From: Chromatiales bacterium | GTDB taxonomy: Bacteria > Pseudomonadota > Gammaproteobacteria > UBA6429 > Thiohalophilaceae | Assembly (NCBI GenBank): GCA_024641465.1 | Contig: JAHEDB010000081.1 | Coordinates: 1-8,213 of the forward strand | Length of the DNA stretch: 8,213 bases | Direction: 5' to 3' | Shown: positions 5,617-8,213 of the stretch, in pieces | Position numbering within the stretch: the stretch's first letter is position 1 | Layout of the letters: every line of letters begins with the position of its first letter | Notes under the pieces: generated by a model | Seen by the model: the letters and a program-made list of their open reading frames with translations, nothing else | Databases searched by the model: none | What the model was told of the DNA's origin: nothing | Program-made: the position numbers and the translations under genes

Positions 5617-7023
5617 TTAGAGGCTGTAGTACATGTCGAACTCGATCGGGTGAGTCGTCATGCGGATGCGGGTGACTTCTTCCATTTTCAGGGTGATGTA
5701 GGCATCGATCACGTCGTCGCTGAATACACCGCCGACCTTGAGGAAGTCGCGATCCTTGTCCAGGGCGTCCAGGGCTTCATCCAGTGCACAACATACGGTC
5801 GGAATTTCTTTCAGCTCTTCCGGCGGCAGGTCATACAGGTTCTTGTCCATGGCATCGCCAGGGTGGATCTTGTTCTTGATACCGTCCAGGCCGGCCATCA
5901 TCATGGCGGCAAAGGCCAGGTAAGGGTTGGCCATCGGGTCCGGGAAACGGACTTCGATGCGGCGGCCCTTTGGATTGGCGACATAGGGGATACGGATCGA
6001 GGCGGAACGGTTGCGGGCGGAATAGGCCAGCAGGACCGGGGCTTCGAAACCGGGCACCAGGCGCTTGTAGCTGTTGGTGGACGGGTTGGTGATGGCATTC
6101 AGGGCCTTGGCGTGCTTGATGATACCGCCGATGTAGAACAGGGCAGTCTCAGACAGGCCACCGTACAGGTCACCGGAGAACAGGTTGTTGCCACCCTTGG
6201 CCAGGGACTGGTGCACGTGCATACCGGAGCCGTTGTCACCCACCATCGGTTTGGGCATGAAGGTCACGGTCTTGCCATAGGCATGGGCGACGTTGTGGAT
6301 AACGTATTTCATACGCTGGTTCCAGTCGGCGCGTTCTACCATGGTGCTGAACCTGGTGCCGATTTCGCACTGGCCGGCAGTGGCCACTTCGTGGTGGTGC
6401 ACTTCGACGGGCACGCCCACTTCTTCGAGGGCCAGACACATGGCGGCACGGATGTCGTGCAGTGAATCAACCGGGGGAACGGGGAAGTAACCGCCCTTGA
6501 CGCCGGGACGGTGACCCATGTTGCCGTCACCATAGACTTTTTCTGAGTTCCAGCCGGCTTCTTCGGAGTCGATCTTGACGAAGCAGCCGCTCATGTCAGA
6601 GCCCCAACGGACGTCGTCGAGGATGAAGAATTCGGGTTCAGGACCGAAGAAGGCCTTGTCGGCCAGGCCGGTGCTGGCCAGGTAGGCCTCGGCGCGTTTG
6701 GCCAGTGAGCGCGGGTCGCGTTCGTAGCCCTGGCCGGTGGACGGTTCGATAATGTCACAGGTGACGATCAGGGTCGGTTCATCGGTGAACGGGTCGATGA
6801 AGGCGGTGTTGGCGTCTGGCATGAGGATCATGTCAGAGGCTTCAATGCCCTTCCAGCCGCCAATGGATGAACCATCGAACATCTTGCCTTCGATAAAGGT
6901 CTCGGCTTCAACGGTGTGGGCCGGTACAGAGACGTGCTGCTCTTTACCGCGGGTATCGGTGAAACGGAAGTCGACAAACTTCACGTTCTGGTCTTTCATT
7001 AACTTCAGTACTTTGTCTGACAT
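5617..7023 (-). CDS. glnA: Glutamine synthetase, type I (GlnA)
   Basis: GlnA makes glutamine from glutamate, ammonium and ATP, and acts in the cytoplasm as a dodecamer. The product is 468 residues, the usual size of the bacterial class I-beta enzyme. Seen: Asp50 latch loop DGSS; metal ligands Glu129/Glu131 (GPEPEFF), Glu212 (HHHEVATAGQCE), Glu220, His269 (GSGMHVHQS) and Glu357 (EVRFPDP); active-site NPSTNSYKRLVPGFEAP and NRSASIRIP; and the adenylylation loop NLYDLPPEE with Tyr397, so activity is probably tuned by GlnE. ATG 7023 follows a strong GGAGGAG Shine-Dalgarno 8 nt upstream and gives the family N-terminus (MSDKVLKLMKDQNVKFVDFRF). Transcription is predicted from a sigma-54 promoter with two NtrC sites and an IHF site; it ends at the strong terminator downstream. 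Confidence 0.98.
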   Translation of the reverse strand: MSDKVLKLMKDQNVKFVDFRFTDTRGKEQHVSVPAHTVEAETFIEGKMFDGSSIGGWKGIEASDMILMPDANTAFIDPFTDEPTLIVTCDIIEPSTGQGYERDPRSLAKRAEAYLASTGLADKAFFGPEPEFFILDDVRWGSDMSGCFVKIDSEEAGWNSEKVYGDGNMGHRPGVKGGYFPVPPVDSLHDIRAAMCLALEEVGVPVEVHHHEVATAGQCEIGTRFSTMVERADWNQRMKYVIHNVAHAYGKTVTFMPKPMVGDNGSGMHVHQSLAKGGNNLFSGDLYGGLSETALFYIGGIIKHAKALNAITNPSTNSYKRLVPGFEAPVLLAYSARNRSASIRIPYVANPKGRRIEVRFPDPMANPYLAFAAMMMAGLDGIKNKIHPGDAMDKNLYDLPPEELKEIPTVCCALDEALDALDKDRDFLKVGGVFSDDVIDAYITLKMEEVTRIRMTTHPIEFDMYYSL

Positions 7024-7089
7024 TTGGATGTCTCCTCCAGGTAAAACAATTCAGTTACAAGAAAATGGGTAATTTTGTTGCCATGCAAG

Positions 7090-7105
7090 TGCATTTACCA
7101 TGCCA
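7090..7105 (-). promoter_or_regulatory. Predicted sigma-54 promoter of glnA
   Basis: The minus strand reads TGGCATGGTAAATGCA: five of six bases of the -24 box TGGCAC, GG-N10-GC spacing exact, and ATGCA at -12 (4 of 5). The start would be near 7079, giving a leader of about 56 nt with a good Shine-Dalgarno. This corresponds to the NtrC-dependent glnAp2 of enterics. Confidence 0.82.
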
Positions 7106-7110
7106 CTAGA

Positions 7111-7123
7111 TAAGTTGTTGATT
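7111..7123 (-). promoter_or_regulatory. Candidate IHF site upstream of glnA
   Basis: AATCAACAACTTA on the minus strand is an exact match to WATCAANNNNTTR. It lies between the NtrC sites and the sigma-54 promoter, but its centre is only about 38 nt upstream of the predicted start, closer than usual and near the holoenzyme footprint, so IHF use here is less sure than at ntrBC. Confidence 0.45.
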
Positions 7124-7156
7124 TAACGTATCAATGGCCATGGTTTGGGAAAAGAA

Positions 7157-7173
7157 TGCACCTGTTTAGTGCG
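7157..7173. promoter_or_regulatory. Predicted NtrC site, promoter-proximal, glnA
   Basis: TGCACCTGTTTAGTGCG has the NtrC palindrome form (GCAC-N7-GTGC perfect, the outer pair imperfect). It is centred about 86 nt upstream of the predicted glnA start of transcription and 31 bp from the next site, close to three DNA turns, so dimers would face the same side and can cooperate, as at enterobacterial glnA. Confidence 0.78.
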
Positions 7174-7174
7174 C

Positions 7175-7207
7175 AAAAAACCCATAATGCACTATTATGG
7201 TGCATTA
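7175..7207 (-). terminator. Possible weak terminator of the CDF gene, overlapping the NtrC site
   Basis: On the minus strand TAATGCAC/GTGCATTA form an 8-bp perfect stem with a 7-nt loop (7207-7185), then TGGG and six T (7180-7175). The stem starts with the CDF stop codon TAA. It is only half GC and a 4-nt gap precedes the T-run, so it would be a modest terminator. The palindrome is primarily an NtrC site; the double role is inference. Confidence 0.4.
7188..7204. promoter_or_regulatory. Predicted NtrC site, distal, glnA
   Basis: TGCACTATTATGGTGCA has perfect 5-bp arms around a 7-bp spacer, and the arms extend to a perfect 8 bp (7185-7192 and 7200-7207). It is centred about 117 nt upstream of the predicted glnA start of transcription and abuts the CDF stop codon. 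It is the strongest NtrC-type palindrome in the window. Confidence 0.85.
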
Positions 7208-8213
7208 ATGATAATGGAGTCTTATCTGGCCAATTTCGCTGAGACGGTCAGCAATTCGGTCAAAACGCCGTTTGAGTTCTTCTCCCTTGCGCGGATCATG
7301 CGCGATCACGGCCAGTGGTAGCAAGAGTTCGACGTCAATTTTTCCCTCCAGGTAGTGCAGGGTGATGTCGTCGATCTGTCGGGCCTCGTCGATATCGGCC
7401 CAGGCCTGGTCGAGTTTTTTCAGCAGGGCATCGCGTAGCGGCAGGCCGGCATTGGGTGCATGTTGTTCATCGTCTTCCGGGTCGATGTGCACCATTACAT
7501 CGCTGACCTCGTCAAATTGTTTGATCAGGGTGTGGCGCACGGTCTCACTGATCTGGTGCCCTTCCGAGACGCTGACCTGGGGCTGGACCTGGATATGCAC
7601 GTCCACCAGGGCCTCGCCACCCATCAGGCGGGTGCGCAGGATGTGCAGGGTCTTCACCCCGTCAATATTGAGGATCGTCTGGCGCAGTTGTTCGACCTTT
7701 GCCGGATCCAGACCGGTGTCGATCAACTCGCGCAGGCTGTGCCAGGTCAGGTCCCAGCCGATCTTGGCGATCATGAAGGCGACACCGACCGCCGCCACGG
7801 CATCGAGATAGTTCAGCCCGGCCATGCTGCCGGCCACGCCGATCACCACCACCACCGAGGAAATGGCGTCGGTGCGGGAATGCCAGGCATTGGCCTTGAG
7901 CATATTGGAGCGATACTTGCGCGCCGCCCGCATGGTGTAGTGATAGATGGCTTCCTTGCTGACGATGGAGATCACGGCCACCACCAGGGCCCACATACCC
8001 GGGATCCACAATTCTTCCGGATGGAACAGGCGTTCGATGGCGTCATAACAAATGCCAACGGCGACGGCGAGCAGGGCGAGGCCGAGGCCGACAGTGGCGA
8101 CGGTCTCGATGCGGCCGTGGCCGTAGGGGTGTTCCTCATCGGCGCCGGACTGGGAGTGTTTGGCGGCGTAGATCACAATGATGTCGGTACCGAGGTCTGA
8201 CAGGGAATGGATA
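7205..8213 (-). CDS. Cation diffusion facilitator metal transporter (5' end outside window)
   Basis: CDF proteins export divalent metals such as Zn(II), Fe(II), Mn(II) or Co(II) from the cytoplasm in exchange for protons. The frame is open to the right edge, so 335 residues are visible and the N-terminus with the first helix or so is missing. The visible part begins at IHSLSDLGTD, the transmembrane-2 metal site (HxxxD), followed by the family signature HPYGHGRIET. Several hydrophobic helices follow; TM5 has HSRTDAISS, giving the second HxxxD pair. His rather than Asp in the first site is typical of zinc-preferring members, so zinc is the likeliest substrate. The usual ferredoxin-like cytoplasmic domain (GVKTLHILRTRLMGGEALVDVHI to VMVHIDPE) is followed by about 95 more residues that look like a second copy. 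Its stop codon lies inside the distal glnA NtrC palindrome; no functional link to nitrogen is evident. Confidence 0.92.
   Translation of the reverse strand, partial: IHSLSDLGTDIIVIYAAKHSQSGADEEHPYGHGRIETVATVGLGLALLAVAVGICYDAIERLFHPEELWIPGMWALVVAVISIVSKEAIYHYTMRAARKYRSNMLKANAWHSRTDAISSVVVVIGVAGSMAGLNYLDAVAAVGVAFMIAKIGWDLTWHSLRELIDTGLDPAKVEQLRQTILNIDGVKTLHILRTRLMGGEALVDVHIQVQPQVSVSEGHQISETVRHTLIKQFDEVSDVMVHIDPEDDEQHAPNAGLPLRDALLKKLDQAWADIDEARQIDDITLHYLEGKIDVELLLPLAVIAHDPRKGEELKRRFDRIADRLSEIGQIRLHYH

Noticed and set aside
5545..6465. 306-codon plus-strand open frame antisense to glnA
   Set aside because: It lies opposite glnA, whose identity is certain. Its Gly/Val/His-rich translation is what a codon-biased glnA gives in reverse, with no recognisable domain and no Shine-Dalgarno context.
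7106..7135. Possible sigma-70 promoter for glnA (TTGATA, then TATCTA on the minus strand)
   Set aside because: Spacing is 16 nt and the -10 matches only 3 of 6. The same bases are better explained as the IHF-like site and spacer of the sigma-54 promoter.
7460..8200. 246-codon plus-strand open frame antisense to the CDF gene
   Set aside because: Shadow of the CDF transporter frame. The product is rich in His, Gly and Asp with no family motifs.

Overview
The window looks like a chromosomal segment of a gammaproteobacterium, outside the enterics. The reasons are a GlnA with every class I-beta landmark including the adenylylation tyrosine, an NtrB/NtrC pair, an HdfR-type LysR regulator, and sigma-54/NtrC/IHF control sites of enterobacterial type. 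I cannot name a genus. No mobile element, CRISPR array, tRNA or rRNA is visible.

Layout: seven of the eight genes lie on the minus strand. Reading that strand from the right edge, they are a cation diffusion facilitator (CDF) metal exporter (5' end outside the window), glnA (7023-5617), a secreted DUF4124-type protein (5524-4922), ntrB/glnL (4694-3594) and ntrC/glnG (3601-2195, overlapping ntrB by 8 nt). A strong bidirectional terminator (2164-2196) separates ntrC from a convergent plus-strand gene for a small exported two-cysteine protein (1894-2130). Further left, again on the minus strand, are an HdfR-like LysR regulator (1594-719) and an alpha/beta hydrolase whose 3' end leaves the window (639-1).

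The core is a nitrogen-control module. GlnA assimilates ammonium. NtrB senses nitrogen state, normally through PII, and phosphorylates NtrC, which activates sigma-54 promoters. In enterics this is the glnALG (glnA-ntrB-ntrC) operon. Here glnA ends at its own strong terminator, and the DUF4124 gene sits between glnA and ntrBC.

Both glnA and ntrB carry their own predicted control set in the same order: 17-bp NtrC palindromes, then an exact IHF core match, then a sigma-54 -24/-12 element with GG-N10-GC spacing. At glnA there are two NtrC sites 31 bp apart. At ntrB there is one good site with a second weaker palindrome abutting it. This suggests that glnA and ntrBC are separate NtrC-driven units and that ntrBC activates its own transcription. 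The distal glnA NtrC palindrome also contains the stop codon of the upstream CDF gene and is followed by a T6 run, so it may double as that gene's terminator.

Most of the window is ordinary core genome. The points most worth a second look are the duplicated NtrC-IHF-sigma-54 layout, the enhancer/terminator overlap, the insertion of the DUF4124 gene into the glnA-ntrBC cluster, the unrecognised small exported protein, and the tandem C-terminal domain of the CDF transporter. All promoter, operator and terminator calls were made by eye from sequence.
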